From: Burkholderiales bacterium RIFCSPLOWO2_12_FULL_65_40 | GTDB taxonomy: Bacteria > Pseudomonadota > Gammaproteobacteria > Burkholderiales > Burkholderiaceae_C | Direction: 5' to 3' | Length of the DNA: 64,000 bases | Assembly (NCBI GenBank): GCA_001770955.1 | Contig: MESL01000051.1 | Coordinates: forward strand, 1 to 64,000 | Shown here: positions 18,447-26,601 of the stretch, one piece after another | Position numbering within the stretch: the stretch's first letter is position 1 | Layout: each line of letters starts with the position of its first letter | Notes under the pieces: model-generated | What the model saw: only the letters and a program-made list of their open reading frames with translations | Database searches by the model: none | Told to the model about the DNA's origin: nothing | Translations under genes and position numbers: made by a program

Positions 18447-20879
18447 ATGTCCGGACATACCCCCTTGCCCCCCACACCCGTTGCGCTGCCGCTTCTGCCG
18501 CTGCGCGATGTGGTGGTTTTCCCCCACATGGTGATTCCGCTGTTCGTGGGCCGCCCCAAGAGCATCAAGGCGCTGGAGTTGGCCATGGAGGCCGACCGCC
18601 GCATCATGCTGGTGGCCCAGAAGGCGGCGGCCAAGGACGAACCCTCTGTCGACGACATGTTCGACGTAGGCTGCATCTCCACCATCCTGCAGATGCTCAA
18701 GCTCCCGGACGGTACCGTGAAGGTGCTGGTCGAAGGCCAGCAGCGCGCCTTGGTGGGCCCGATCGAGGATGCCGATTCGCATTTCTCGGCCACGGTCACG
18801 CCGGTCGAGGCCGGCGCCGACGAACATCGCCCCAGCGAGATCGAGGCGCTGCGCCGTGCCGTGATGCAGCAGTTTGACCAATACGTCAAGCTGAACAAGA
18901 AGATTCCGCCCGAGATCCTGACGTCCATCGCCAGCATCGACGATCCGGGCCGTCTGGCAGACACCATTGCTGCACACCTGCCGCTCAAGCTGGAGAACAA
19001 GCAGGCGGTGCTGGATCTTTCCAACGTCAAGGAGCGGCTGGAAAACCTGTTCGAGCAGCTCGACCGCGAGGTGGACATCCTCAATGTCGACAAGAAGATC
19101 CGTGGTCGCGTCAAGCGCCAGATGGAGAAAAACCAGCGCGACTTCTACCTGAACGAGCAGGTCAAGGCTATCCAGAAAGAGCTGGGCGAAGGCGAGGAGG
19201 GTGCGGACCTCGAAGAGATCGACAAGAAGATCAAGCTTGCCAAGATGCCCGCCGAGGCCCGCAAGAAGGCCGAGGCCGAGCTGAAGAAGCTCAAGCTCAT
19301 GTCGCCCATGTCGGCCGAGGCCACGGTGGTGCGCAACTACATCGACGTACTGGTCTCGCTGCCCTGGAGCAAGAAGACCAAGATCAAGCACGACCTGGGC
19401 AACGCCGAGGTGGTGCTCAATGAAGACCATTACGGCCTCGACAAGGTCAAGGACCGCATCCTTGAATACCTTGCGGTGCAGCAGCGCGTGGACAAGGTGA
19501 AGGCGCCCATCCTGTGCCTGGTCGGCCCACCGGGGGTGGGCAAGACGTCGCTGGGCCAGTCCATCGCCAAGGCGACGGGGCGCAAGTACGTGCGCATGGC
19601 GCTGGGCGGCATGCGCGACGAGGCTGAAATTCGGGGCCACCGCCGCACCTACATCGGCGCCATGCCGGGCAAGGTGTTGCAGAGCCTCGGCAAGATCGGT
19701 ACGCGCAACCCGCTGTTCCTGCTCGACGAGATCGACAAGCTGGGCCAGGACTTCCGGGGCGACCCGTCCAGCGCGCTGCTGGAAGTGCTCGACCCCGAGC
19801 AGAACCACACCTTTGGTGACCACTATGTCGAGGTCGATTTCGACCTGTCGGATGTGATGTTCGTGGCGACGTCGAACTCGATGAACATTCCGTCGGCGCT
19901 GCTCGACCGCATGGAGGTCATCCGCCTGTCGGGTTACACCGAGGACGAGAAGACCAATATCGCCATGAAGTACCTGCTGCCCAAGCAGCTGAAAAACAAT
20001 GGCGTGAAGGAAGAGGAGCTGCAGATCACCGAGTCGGCCGTGCGCGACATGGTGCGCTACTACACGCGCGAAGCCGGTGTGCGCTCGCTGGAACGTGAGC
20101 TGTCCAAGATCTGCCGCAAGGTGGTCAAGGGGCTGCTGCTCAAGAAGCTCGAACCCCAGGTGGTCGTCACCGCCGACAACCTGCCCGACTACCTGGGCGT
20201 GCGCAAGTACACCTATGGCCGCGCCGAGGAGCAGAACCAGGTGGGCCAGGTTGTGGGCCTGGCCTGGACCGAGGTGGGCGGCGATTTGCTGACCATCGAG
20301 GCCGTCACCATGCCGGGCAAGGGCGTCATCACGCGCACCGGGTCGCTCGGAGATGTGATGAAAGAATCGGTGGAGGCTGCGCGCACCGTGGTGCGCAGCC
20401 GTGCACGCATGCTGGGCATCAAGGACGAGGCCTTTGAAAAGAAGGATGTGCACATCCATGTGCCGGATGGCGCCACCCCCAAGGACGGCCCGAGCGCAGG
20501 TGCGGCCATGGTTACAGCCTTTGTGTCGGCGCTCACTGGCATCCCGGTGCGCGGTGACGTGGCCATGACCGGTGAGATCACGCTGCGCGGCGAGGTCACC
20601 GCCATCGGCGGCCTCAAGGAAAAGCTTCTGGCGGCGCTGCGTGGCGGCATCAAGACCGTGCTGATTCCCGAGGAGAACGTCAAGGATCTTCAGGAAATCC
20701 CGGACAACGTCAAAAGCGGCCTGGAGATCGTGCCCGTCAAGTGGATCGACAAGGTGCTTGAAGTTGCGCTGACGCACAAACCCGTGCCACTGACCGATGA
20801 GGAGGTGGCGGCCGCCGTGGCGGCTGCAGCGGTCGAGAAGTCGGTGACCGCAGCGGCACCGGAATCCGTGAAACATTGA
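18447..20879 (+). CDS. lon: ATP-dependent Lon protease
   Basis: 810 residues, the normal LonA length. The N-terminal substrate-binding domain starts [20 protein letters not shown]; the AAA+ domain has Walker A GPPGVGKT (about residue 359) and Walker [11 protein letters not shown]; the C-terminal protease domain has the catalytic serine at about residue 683 in [11 protein letters not shown] and the catalytic lysine about 43 residues later. ATG 18447 is preferred because GAGGA lies six bases upstream; the in-frame ATG at 18435 has no ribosome-binding site. Lon degrades misfolded and regulatory proteins. Confidence 0.98.
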   Translation: MSGHTPLPPTPVALPLLPLRDVVVFPHMVIPLFVGRPKSIKALELAMEADRRIMLVAQKAAAKDEPSVDDMFDVGCISTILQMLKLPDGTVKVLVEGQQRALVGPIEDADSHFSATVTPVEAGADEHRPSEIEALRRAVMQQFDQYVKLNKKIPPEILTSIASIDDPGRLADTIAAHLPLKLENKQAVLDLSNVKERLENLFEQLDREVDILNVDKKIRGRVKRQMEKNQRDFYLNEQVKAIQKELGEGEEGADLEEIDKKIKLAKMPAEARKKAEAELKKLKLMSPMSAEATVVRNYIDVLVSLPWSKKTKIKHDLGNAEVVLNEDHYGLDKVKDRILEYLAVQQRVDKVKAPILCLVGPPGVGKTSLGQSIAKATGRKYVRMALGGMRDEAEIRGHRRTYIGAMPGKVLQSLGKIGTRNPLFLLDEIDKLGQDFRGDPSSALLEVLDPEQNHTFGDHYVEVDFDLSDVMFVATSNSMNIPSALLDRMEVIRLSGYTEDEKTNIAMKYLLPKQLKNNGVKEEELQITESAVRDMVRYYTREAGVRSLERELSKICRKVVKGLLLKKLEPQVVVTADNLPDYLGVRKYTYGRAEEQNQVGQVVGLAWTEVGGDLLTIEAVTMPGKGVITRTGSLGDVMKESVEAARTVVRSRARMLGIKDEAFEKKDVHIHVPDGATPKDGPSAGAAMVTAFVSALTGIPVRGDVAMTGEITLRGEVTAIGGLKEKLLAALRGGIKTVLIPEENVKDLQEIPDNVKSGLEIVPVKWIDKVLEVALTHKPVPLTDEEVAAAVAAAAVEKSVTAAAPESVKH

Positions 20880-20964
20880 GTGGTTTTTTCTTCCGCAGCC
20901 GAAAAATTGCGCTACAATTCAGTCATCGCGGACAAACGTTGTAGAATGTGCGGCTGTGGTAAAT

Positions 20965-21040
20965 GCGGGAATAGCTCAGTTGGTAGAGCGCAACCTTGCC
21001 AAGGTTGAGGTCGAGAGTTCGAGACTCTTTTCCCGCTCCA
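20965..21040 (+). tRNA. tRNA-Gly (anticodon GCC), copy 1
   Basis: GCGGGAATAGCTCAGTTGGT is the standard 5' half, the anticodon loop CCTTGCCAAGG gives GCC, the T-arm is AGAGTTCGAGACTCT, and the acceptor stem GCGGGAA pairs with TTCCCGC before TCCA. It is identical in all 76 bases to the copy at 21315. A TAGAAT -10-like box lies at 20942. Confidence 0.98.
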
Positions 21041-21051
21041 ATTTCCATGAA

Positions 21052-21077
21052 AAGGGAAGCAGTTGCTTCCCTTTTTT
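21052..21077 (+). terminator. Terminator after the first tRNA-Gly
   Basis: GGGAAGC-agtt-GCTTCCC followed by six T residues, 12 bases beyond the tRNA CCA end. Confidence 0.8.
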
Positions 21078-21098
21078 GTCGAAGTGGTCGGTTTTTCT

Positions 21099-21172
21099 GG
21101 CGCGGTAGCAAAGCGGTTATGCCCCGGATTGCAAATCCGGTTAGTCCGGTTCGACTCCGGACCGCGCCTCCA
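21099..21172 (+). tRNA. tRNA-Cys (anticodon GCA)
   Basis: The acceptor stem GGCGCGG (21099-21105) pairs with CCGCGCC (21162-21168), followed by TCCA. The anticodon loop in CCGGATTGCAAATCCGG gives GCA, and the T-arm is CCGGTTCGACTCCGG. Confidence 0.97.
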
Positions 21173-21230
21173 GAAACTCCATCCGGTACATTGGTTTTCA
21201 AAAAGCCATGCATCGAGAAAATGGTGGTTT

Positions 21231-21260
21231 TTGGAAAAGTGCGAAAAAATGCACTATAAT
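21231..21260 (+). promoter_or_regulatory. Promoter for the second tRNA-Gly gene
   Basis: TTGGAA (21231-21236) and a perfect TATAAT (21255-21260) are 18 bases apart, about 55 bases before tRNA-Gly copy 2. This -10 box is one of the few consensus ones in this GC-rich region. Confidence 0.6.
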
Positions 21261-21314
21261 TTGAGGCTTGCCAGCCAGCACTGATAAAAATTTTAGCGGT
21301 GTGAACAGGTCGAT

Positions 21315-21390
21315 GCGGGAATAGCTCAGTTGGTAGAGCGCAACCTTGCCAAGGTTGAGGTCGAGAGTTCGAGACTCTTTTCCCGCTCCA
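21315..21390 (+). tRNA. tRNA-Gly (anticodon GCC), copy 2
   Basis: Identical to the copy at 20965-21040 throughout, including the encoded TCCA end. The 5' and 3' flanks differ, apart from both being followed by a GGGAAGC hairpin. Confidence 0.98.
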
Positions 21391-21396
21391 GTTTTG

Positions 21397-21423
21397 AAAG
21401 GGAAGCTTCGGCTTCCCTTTTCC
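21397..21423 (+). terminator. Terminator after the second tRNA-Gly
   Basis: AAAGGGAAGC-ttcg-GCTTCCCTTT, a perfect 10-base stem with a TTCG tetraloop, then T. It is seven bases beyond the tRNA end and is a near relative of the hairpin at 21052. Confidence 0.8.
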
Positions 21424-21522
21424 ATTTCTGCGGTTCAAGGGGAAATCGCAGCATGCGCAATGGCTTGCGCATGCGCGTGGCCGGGGGTACGCTGCGATCA
21501 AGTGCAGGGACCGTGCGGCCCA

Positions 21523-21614
21523 GCCCCGATGGTGAAATTGGTAGACACTGCGGACTTAAAATCCGCCGCTTCCTGCAAAGGGGCGTGCCGGTTCGACCCC
21601 GGCTCGGGGCACCA
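21523..21614 (+). tRNA. tRNA-Leu (anticodon UAA), prophage integration site
   Basis: The acceptor stem GCCCCGA (21523-21529) pairs with TCGGGGC (21604-21610), followed by ACCA. The anticodon loop in CGGACTTAAAATCCG gives UAA; a long variable arm and the T-arm GCCGGTTCGACCCCGGC are present. Host-type sequence ends here and phage genes with the integrase follow, so the 3' part of this gene is the likely attachment core. Confidence 0.97.
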
Positions 21615-21637
21615 TCCTACCTTGCACCGCAGTGCAA
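21580..21637. other. Probable attL: 3' end of tRNA-Leu plus an adjacent dyad
   Basis: The integrase gene and all following phage genes begin directly beyond the tRNA-Leu(UAA) 3' end, the usual target of tyrosine integrases. Eight bases beyond the CCA is the dyad TTGCAC-cgca-GTGCAA (21622-21637), which could be an integrase arm-type or excisionase site. The other copy of the core (attR) is beyond the right edge, so the crossover length is not known. Confidence 0.55.
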
Positions 21638-21781
21638 CAGGCGCACAATCTCAAACAAAACAAAGGCTTGCGCGCCTGCGCGGCGTGCTAAAGTGCGCCG
21701 CGTGCACGCATTTGCACGGCGCCCGCCCCCAAATTTTCCCCACAATCCCAGCAATAAAAAACCGATGCGCATAGAATAGGC

Positions 21782-21815
21782 GAGCCCACAATGGATTGCA
21801 GTCCATTGCGGGCTC
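21782..21815. promoter_or_regulatory. Strong hairpin before the first prophage gene
   Basis: GAGCCCACAATGGA-ttgcag-TCCATTGCGGGCTC has 14-base arms with a single mismatch. No T-run follows, so it is not a standard terminator. It lies 27 bases before the HNH gene start and could be a transcript-end or translation-control structure, or a recombination site. Confidence 0.5.
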
Positions 21816-21841
21816 TAACCACTTAGCGAAGGGACCGCTTT

Positions 21842-22339
21842 ATGGCTTCTGCCGATCTTACCGCCGACATTGCGCGGGAATACCTATCCTACGACCAGAG
21901 CACCGGAGAACTTCGGTGGAGATTCGATCATTGGGGTAGGAAAACTGGAGAATTGGCTGGTGGGCTTCACAAAAGCACTGGATATATGCGTGTAAGTCTG
22001 CTGGGGAAAAAAATCAGTGCGCACCGCCTCATATGGCTCATGGTTCATGATGAATGGCCGCCTATGCTCGACCACATCAACGGTATCCGCACTGACAATA
22101 GGCTGGAGAATCTTCGTGTAACTGATTCACTCCTCAATAGCCAGAATAGGAGAGCGCCTTCTGTTGGATCGAGCGCTTCTTTGCTTGGGGCGCAGATGCA
22201 CAAAGCTAGTGGACTATGGAAGTCCACAATCCGCAGCGGAGAAAAGAAGATCAGCCTTGGTCTATTCGCCACGCAAGAAGAGGCGCATGCAGCCTATGTT
22301 CAGGCTAAGCGCATCCTTCATAAGGGAAACACGCTGTAG
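21842..22339 (+). CDS. HNH endonuclease with AP2-like DNA-binding domain (homing-type)
   Basis: 165 residues. The middle has an HNH motif of the HNH_3 kind: SAHRLIWLMVHDEWPPMLDH then INGIRTDNRLENLRVTDSL, including the DH-I-N-x-x-xx-DN-R-x-x-N-L-R pattern. The C-terminal 45 residues (GLWKSTIRSGEKKISLGLFA, EEAHAAYVQAKRIL) match the AP2-type DNA-binding domain often joined to such nucleases. Free-standing genes like this are usually homing endonucleases. Its base composition is clearly more AT-rich than its neighbours, consistent with a separate origin. It lies between attL and the integrase, four bases before the latter. ATG 21842 follows GAAGGGA. Confidence 0.82.
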   Translation: MASADLTADIAREYLSYDQSTGELRWRFDHWGRKTGELAGGLHKSTGYMRVSLLGKKISAHRLIWLMVHDEWPPMLDHINGIRTDNRLENLRVTDSLLNSQNRRAPSVGSSASLLGAQMHKASGLWKSTIRSGEKKISLGLFATQEEAHAAYVQAKRILHKGNTL

Positions 22340-22343
22340 CCGA

Positions 22344-23372
22344 ATGGCCACCCCCAAGCAGACATCAGCGGGCACCTGGCGCGTGCAGATCGAGGTGCGC
22401 GGGCAGCGCGATGCTGGCACACACCCCACCAAGCGCGCTGCGCTGGAGTGGGCGGCGCGGCGGCGCATGGAGTTGCTGGCGGCGGGCGACGGGCGCACGG
22501 GCGAGATCAAGACGCTGCAGGATGCGCTTGACCGCTACGGGCGCGAGGTGTCGCCCTCGAAGCGGGGCGAGGTCAAAGAGCTGCTGCGCCTGCGGGCCTT
22601 CCCCAAGCAGGCGGACTTTCCGGCGCGGATGCGGCTGGCTGACCTGCAGCCGTCGCACCTGGCCGCGTGGCGTGATGGGCGGCTGGCTGTCAATGCGCGG
22701 GGCGCTGTGCTGCGTGACATGACGCTGGTGTCGCATGTGCTGGAGGTGGCGCGGCGCGAGTGGCGTTGGATTGCCAGCAACCCCATGGCGGACGTGCGGC
22801 GGCCGGCAGAGCCTGACCACCGCGAGCGGATCATTCAGCCTAGCGAGGTGCGGCGCATGCTGCGCGCGATGGGGTGGCGCGGCCGGGCGCCTGTGCGCAG
22901 CGTGGCCCAGGCGGTGGGGTGGTGCTTTGTGCTGGCCCTGCAGACGGGCATGCGGGCGGGCGAGCTGTGCGGGCTGCGCTGGCAGGACGTGCGCGGCGAC
23001 TTTGTGGTGCTGCACGCGGGCGAGACAAAGACCGGCAAGGGGCGCGAGGTGCCGCTATCGCCCACGGCGCAGCGCAGCATTGCGGCCCTGCGCGGGTGGG
23101 ATGAGGCGCTGGTGTTTGGCCTGCGGGCGCAGACGTTGGATGCCATGTTTCGCAAGTACCGGGGCCGGGCCGGGTTGGAGGGGTTCACTTTTCACGATGC
23201 CCGCCACACCGCAGCCACGCGCCTGGCGCCGGTGGTGGATGTGCTCACGCTGTGCAAGATTTTTGGGTGGTCCAGCGCCACCCGCGCCCTGGTGTACTAC
23301 AACCCCACCGGGCGCGAGCTGGCGCGGCGCATCAGTGGTGTTGGCTCTGCTCCCACTCCACAATCTCGCTGA
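22344..23372 (+). CDS. Phage integrase, tyrosine recombinase family
   Basis: 342 residues. The N-terminal arm-binding part (MATPKQTSAGTWRVQIEVRG) and SAM-like core-binding domain are followed by the catalytic domain: Arg204 in QTGMRAGELCGLRW, Lys in ETKTGKGREVPL, His284 and Arg287 in FHDARHTAA, and the tyrosine nucleophile at 318 or 319 in ALVYYNPTGREL. The position usually held by the second histidine is Trp (IFGWSS), an accepted variant. It catalyses integration into the tRNA-Leu gene and, with an excisionase, excision. Its 3' end overlaps the convergent HTH gene by about 40 bases. Confidence 0.95.
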   Translation: MATPKQTSAGTWRVQIEVRGQRDAGTHPTKRAALEWAARRRMELLAAGDGRTGEIKTLQDALDRYGREVSPSKRGEVKELLRLRAFPKQADFPARMRLADLQPSHLAAWRDGRLAVNARGAVLRDMTLVSHVLEVARREWRWIASNPMADVRRPAEPDHRERIIQPSEVRRMLRAMGWRGRAPVRSVAQAVGWCFVLALQTGMRAGELCGLRWQDVRGDFVVLHAGETKTGKGREVPLSPTAQRSIAALRGWDEALVFGLRAQTLDAMFRKYRGRAGLEGFTFHDARHTAATRLAPVVDVLTLCKIFGWSSATRALVYYNPTGRELARRISGVGSAPTPQSR

Positions 23373-23565
23373 GCAGCCAGCGCCCATCGCTGGCCGGGCG
23401 CGGAAAGCGCGGGTCTTGCTGCAGCCGAATGCGCAGCGTGTTGCGGTGGATGCCCAGCCGCTGCGCGAGCTGCTCGCGCGTCAGCCGGGTGCCCAGGGCC
23501 TGGGCCAGCAGTTGCATGGCGCTGGCCATTTTGTCCAGGCGGTCGAGTAGTGCGGCTTCGGTCAC
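23332..23565 (-). CDS. Small helix-turn-helix DNA-binding protein
   Basis: 77 residues starting at GTG 23565, the GTG overlapping the stop of the preceding small frame (GTGA). TREQLAQRLGIHRNTLRIRL is a clear helix-turn-helix, followed by RFPRPASDGRWLLSEIVEWE, the winged part typical of excisionase/MerR-like or AlpA-like small phage regulators. As the last gene of the leftward early operon next to the integrase, it is the best candidate for an excisionase or recombination-direction factor, but that is an inference from position and fold. Confidence 0.7.
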   Translation of the reverse strand: MTEAALLDRLDKMASAMQLLAQALGTRLTREQLAQRLGIHRNTLRIRLQQDPRFPRPASDGRWLLSEIVEWEQSQHH

Positions 23566-23648
23566 TTTTGGGTCTCCGTGTCTGGGGTGTCGTCAAAGTC
23601 TGGAACCGGCTCGCGCCGGTCGCGGCGGGTGCGGGCGCGGCGGCTCAT
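23562..23648 (-). CDS. Tiny translationally coupled protein (28 residues)
   Basis: Reads MSRRARTRRDRREPVPDFDD and ends DTPDTETQK. Its ATG overlaps the stop of the upstream 91-residue gene (ATGA at 23648-23645) and its stop overlaps the GTG start of the downstream HTH gene, so it is stitched into the operon at both ends. It has a strongly basic N-terminal half and an acidic C-terminal half. The function is unknown; it may serve mainly to couple translation across the gap. Confidence 0.5.
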   Translation of the reverse strand: MSRRARTRRDRREPVPDFDDTPDTETQK

Positions 23649-23920
23649 GGCAGCAGCCCTGCCCACGGGCTTGTCCGCGCCACTGGCTGAGTCCGTCCCA
23701 GCAGGGTGCGCGGCTTCGATGGCCTGCGCTGCGGCTTTCTCTCGCGGTACTCCCGAGACAATTCAAGGTATCGCTCGCTGCTGCCGGTGTACGTAGCCTT
23801 GTAGCTGTCGTCGTAGCTGACCTCCAGCCGCCCGTCCAACGCCGCCCTGCGCAGTAGCTTGGATGCGGCGGCTTCTTTGATGCGGTAGCGCTCGGCGAAC
23901 TCGATGACTGTCAGGCGCAT
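23645..23920 (-). CDS. Small predicted DNA-binding phage protein
   Basis: 91 residues. The first 40 residues (MRLTVIEFAERYRIKEAAAS then KLLRRAALDGRLEVSYDD) look like a winged-helix DNA-binding domain; the C-terminus is basic and proline-rich (RKPQRRPSKPRTLLGRTQP). It overlaps the upstream gene by 10 bases and the downstream tiny frame by 4. No named family recognised. Part of the leftward early operon. Confidence 0.62.
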   Translation of the reverse strand: MRLTVIEFAERYRIKEAAASKLLRRAALDGRLEVSYDDSYKATYTGSSERYLELSREYRERKPQRRPSKPRTLLGRTQPVARTSPWAGLLP

Positions 23921-24297
23921 GGCTGGCCCCCTTTAATGCCGTGTGCGGCTTCGATGGCTCTGACAATCTGGCGGCACGTTCCCAAGAACACGCCGTCATC
24001 CTGAAGATCTTTGATCTGCTCATCTGTCAGCGGCTCTCGCTCCACGGGCTGAGGTGCTGCGAACAAAGGACGCATCCCAGATGAGTGCTCTGTTGTCGAG
24101 GGGTCATGCCAAGTCCCATCGTCGTACTTAAAGGCCCAAGCCACTGGCTCCACCCCCACAGAGGCGGGAGTGCCCCACTTGGCAAGGACTGCGCGCATGA
24201 TTGCTCGCTCAAAATGAGGTTGCATGTCCTGTGGGTAGATGCGTGTCCGGTAGTGCGTAATCACTGCATCTAGTTCTTTATTTGTCGGCTCAGTCAT
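23911..24297 (-). CDS. Hypothetical phage protein
   Basis: 128 residues from ATG 24297 (MTEPTNKELDAVITHYRTRI). A central segment, PVAWAFKYDDGTWHDPST then MRPLFAAPQPVEREPLTDEQ, is a recognisable phage pattern: WA-x-x-x-(D/E)DG followed by LFA-x-P-x-x-(R/K)-(E/P)-PL(T/S)(D/E)EQI, found at the end of many small early-region proteins of unknown function. The C-terminus is RQIVRAIEAAHGIKGG. ATG 24297 overlaps the upstream gene stop by 8 bases. Function unknown. Confidence 0.68.
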   Translation of the reverse strand: MTEPTNKELDAVITHYRTRIYPQDMQPHFERAIMRAVLAKWGTPASVGVEPVAWAFKYDDGTWHDPSTTEHSSGMRPLFAAPQPVEREPLTDEQIKDLQDDGVFLGTCRQIVRAIEAAHGIKGGQPCA

Positions 24298-24679
24298 GGT
24301 TTGCTCCTTGCTTGCGGGCAGCGTCAACGGCGGCATCTAGTTCCTCCGCACGCAAGCCGTTGCCGATACCGTTAATCACGCTCCAATGCTGGCCTCGGCG
24401 CACCAGCCGATACCTCGCAGCATCCCCCCGCGCTGCGTGCAACTGCGCATTGAGCGACTCAATCTCCAGCCTTGCTGCGGCGTAGCCCATGCGAAGTAGC
24501 TGCACGTCGCTCCCGGCGTCGCCCAAGTCCTCGTAGGTCTTGAGCTTTGCGCGCAGGGTTTCGAGTTCGGCGTGTTGGCGGCGCAGTTCGGCTGCGGCTT
24601 CGTCACGTAGTGAGCCTTTCGCCCCGGTCTTCTCAATCAACGCAGCCAGGCGCAGCGCCTCGGGTTGTTTGTCTGTCAT
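24290..24679 (-). CDS. Coiled-coil hypothetical protein, member A' of the duplicated module
   Basis: 129 residues from ATG 24679. MTDKQPEALRLAALIEKTG starts a helical protein whose middle, AELETLRAKLKTYEDLGDAG then SDVQLLRMGYAAARLEIESL, is almost identical to the protein at 26248-26601. The C-terminal part (ARYRLVRRGQHWSVINGIGN) is absent from that paralogue. The DNA of the shared part is also strongly conserved. Function unknown; the coiled-coil character suggests a structural or oligomerising role. Confidence 0.68.
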   Translation of the reverse strand: MTDKQPEALRLAALIEKTGAKGSLRDEAAAELRRQHAELETLRAKLKTYEDLGDAGSDVQLLRMGYAAARLEIESLNAQLHAARGDAARYRLVRRGQHWSVINGIGNGLRAEELDAAVDAARKQGANHD

Positions 24680-24681
24680 GG

Positions 24682-24885
24682 CTAAATCCTCATAGGGCAC
24701 TTTCCGCCCACGAAAACGGGCGGCTCCATGTGCGTCTGGTTGGCTGGTGCGCCCGGCTCGCGTCTGCGGCAGCGCACGCACTCGCTGTGGCCTGCGTTGC
24801 TGGTGATGCGCACGCTGGCGATGCTGCCCAGCGGGCGGTGGGTGATGCGCCCGGGGCAGCGGGCTACGTCGTATGGCAGGGTCAC
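24682..24885 (-). CDS. Small possible zinc-binding protein
   Basis: 67 residues (MTLPYDVARCPGRITHRPLG). Cysteines are at RCPG, ECVRCRRRE and GKCPMR, a CxxC plus two single cysteines that could bind one zinc ion. It overlaps the stop of the larger upstream gene by 4 bases (ATGA) and ends two bases before the next gene, so it is inside the operon. No family recognised. Confidence 0.58.
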   Translation of the reverse strand: MTLPYDVARCPGRITHRPLGSIASVRITSNAGHSECVRCRRREPGAPANQTHMEPPVFVGGKCPMRI

Positions 24886-26237
24886 GACTCCCCCCTCTTC
24901 ACCTGATCCTCTGCCACTGCCACAAGCGCATCCCCGACGCGGGCCAGAAGCCCGTTCAGATGCGCTTCGCTGTCGTCGTCGCCGGGTAGCTTCAGCAGTG
25001 CTTCAATCACTGGCAGGCACTCGCGCAGCAGCGAGCACAGCACCATGCGCTGGCCCTTGAGCCGGAAGAAGTCACCGAATTGAGGGGATTCAACTAGCCG
25101 CACAGCCCGGTGCGGCCCATTGCGCGGCCATTCCCTGTCGGCTTTTCGTGCTTCGGCTTCGGCGTCTTCTCGGTCAACGCACAGTGTTGCTGCGCCGTCC
25201 TGTGTGACCATGTACCAGCGGCCAACCATTTCGAGGGGATGCTCGGTATGGTCTGCGGCCAGCGCATCCCCCTGCGCTGAGGGCGAGGGCTGGGGTGCTT
25301 TCAAGATTTCCCTGAGCATCGCTTGTGCCGCTCGATCATCCTGATCCGCAATGGCTTCGCTGATGGCTACAAGCCTGTCGCGCAAGTCATCACTTAGCGC
25401 CACCGCAGCCGATGGGGAGGGCTGGGGTGCGTGTAGCGCTGCTGGAATTCGCTCAAGGCGTTGCAACTGCTCTACGCCAGCTTTCTCGCAATAGTGGCAG
25501 TGATCGGCGCTGCGACAGTTCAATGTATCGCGCCCAAAGCCAGTCTGCTCTGCAGGCCAATGCAGCCACAGCGCATGGCACTTTGGGCAGGTGTACGGAG
25601 TGACTGGCCGCACCTCCGCTTGCTGGGTGGCTGCTTCAAACTGCTTCCAAGCCCGATCAACAGCAGGCTTGTGTAGCGCGGTGATGCGCTCGCGCACCTC
25701 TTCCAGAGCATCCGCCCGCCCGTAAGCGCTCGACCATTCGGCTCGGTCAGTGCCGAGCACCTCATCAAGCAGGGCGTCGATAAAGTCGTCCGCATCATCG
25801 CGCTCGCGCAATGCCTCTTCCAACGCCTTCTCGTAGCTCGCCCCGGCTGGTGCTGGCTGCTGGGTGCGGAGAGCGGCAATCGCTGCATCAGAGCAGTCAC
25901 GTCCGAAGGCGAGCATCTGAGCGCCGCTGTACGCGTCCCAGTCAAGACCGGCGGTTCCAGCGGGCGCTTCCGGCTTCGGGCGTTGTGGTAGCAGCAAGAA
26001 GAATCCATCGGCCGCGCCCTGCTGGGTGCTCATGCAGTCCCGAATGACCTGTGCCTCAAGCTCTTGATAGCAGGCGTGAAGGCGTTGGAATTCAGCGGCG
26101 TGGTCTTCGTAGCGTACCCATGAACCCGATGCGTCCGGGATGCCGCTGGGGGTACTGGAGCGCACGCCCCATTCGTCGGAGCGGTAGCCGATTTTGTAGC
26201 GCTGGATTGCCGCGCCGCTGATGGTGATTGTGGTCAT
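24882..26237 (-). CDS. Composite early protein with C-terminal half shared with 26598-27002
   Basis: 451 residues from ATG 26237 (MTTITISGAAIQRYKIGYRS). Residues 1-290 include an acidic helical stretch (EALRERDDADDFIDALLDEV), then CPKCHALW and CHYCEKAG, a pair of CxxC motifs likely to bind zinc. Residues about 320-451 (HPLEMVGRWYMVTQDGAATL, DREWPRNGPHRAVRLVESPQ, RMVLCSLLRECLPVIEALLK) are about 80 percent identical to the whole protein at 26598-27002. It thus looks like a fusion of a unique N-terminal part to a copy of that small gene. Function unknown. Confidence 0.68.
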   Translation of the reverse strand: MTTITISGAAIQRYKIGYRSDEWGVRSSTPSGIPDASGSWVRYEDHAAEFQRLHACYQELEAQVIRDCMSTQQGAADGFFLLLPQRPKPEAPAGTAGLDWDAYSGAQMLAFGRDCSDAAIAALRTQQPAPAGASYEKALEEALRERDDADDFIDALLDEVLGTDRAEWSSAYGRADALEEVRERITALHKPAVDRAWKQFEAATQQAEVRPVTPYTCPKCHALWLHWPAEQTGFGRDTLNCRSADHCHYCEKAGVEQLQRLERIPAALHAPQPSPSAAVALSDDLRDRLVAISEAIADQDDRAAQAMLREILKAPQPSPSAQGDALAADHTEHPLEMVGRWYMVTQDGAATLCVDREDAEAEARKADREWPRNGPHRAVRLVESPQFGDFFRLKGQRMVLCSLLRECLPVIEALLKLPGDDDSEAHLNGLLARVGDALVAVAEDQVKRGES

Positions 26238-26247
26238 TAGGGTTCCT

Positions 26248-26601
26248 TCACTTTCCTGGCAGGGCACTGCCGGGTATGGATGCTGCAAGCATCCCAAACT
26301 GGGCCGCGTTGATTTGTTTTGCTGCGTGCAACTTCGCCTGGAGCGACTCAATCTCCAGCCGCGCTGCGGCGTAGCCCATGCGAAGTAGCTGCACGTCGCT
26401 ACCTGCGTCGCCAAGGTCTTCGTAGGTCTTGAGCTTTGCGCCCAGGGTTTCGAGTTCGGCGTACTGGCGCCGGAGTTCGGCGGCGGCGTCATCCGCAATG
26501 CCTTGGCATCTTGCTGTGAGCGATGAGCCGTCGTGACTTTCGAGGGAGTCTTCCAACTCATCTGCCAGTCGCAGCGCTTCGGGTTGGTTTTTGTTTGTCA
26601 C
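26248..26601 (-). CDS. Coiled-coil hypothetical protein, member A of the duplicated module
   Basis: 117 residues (MTNKNQPEALRLADELEDSL). The core AELETLGAKLKTYEDLGDAG and SDVQLLRMGYAAARLEIESL matches the protein at 24290-24679 nearly residue for residue; the C-terminal 25 residues differ (QINAAQFGMLAASIPGSALP). Its ATG overlaps the upstream gene stop by 4 bases. Function unknown. Confidence 0.68.
   Translation of the reverse strand: MTNKNQPEALRLADELEDSLESHDGSSLTARCQGIADDAAAELRRQYAELETLGAKLKTYEDLGDAGSDVQLLRMGYAAARLEIESLQAKLHAAKQINAAQFGMLAASIPGSALPGK

Noticed and set aside
18402-20876. An 824-codon open frame opposite lon
   Set aside because: It is the antisense shadow of lon caused by high GC at third positions; rich in His/Gln/Arg with no domain, and lon itself is certain.
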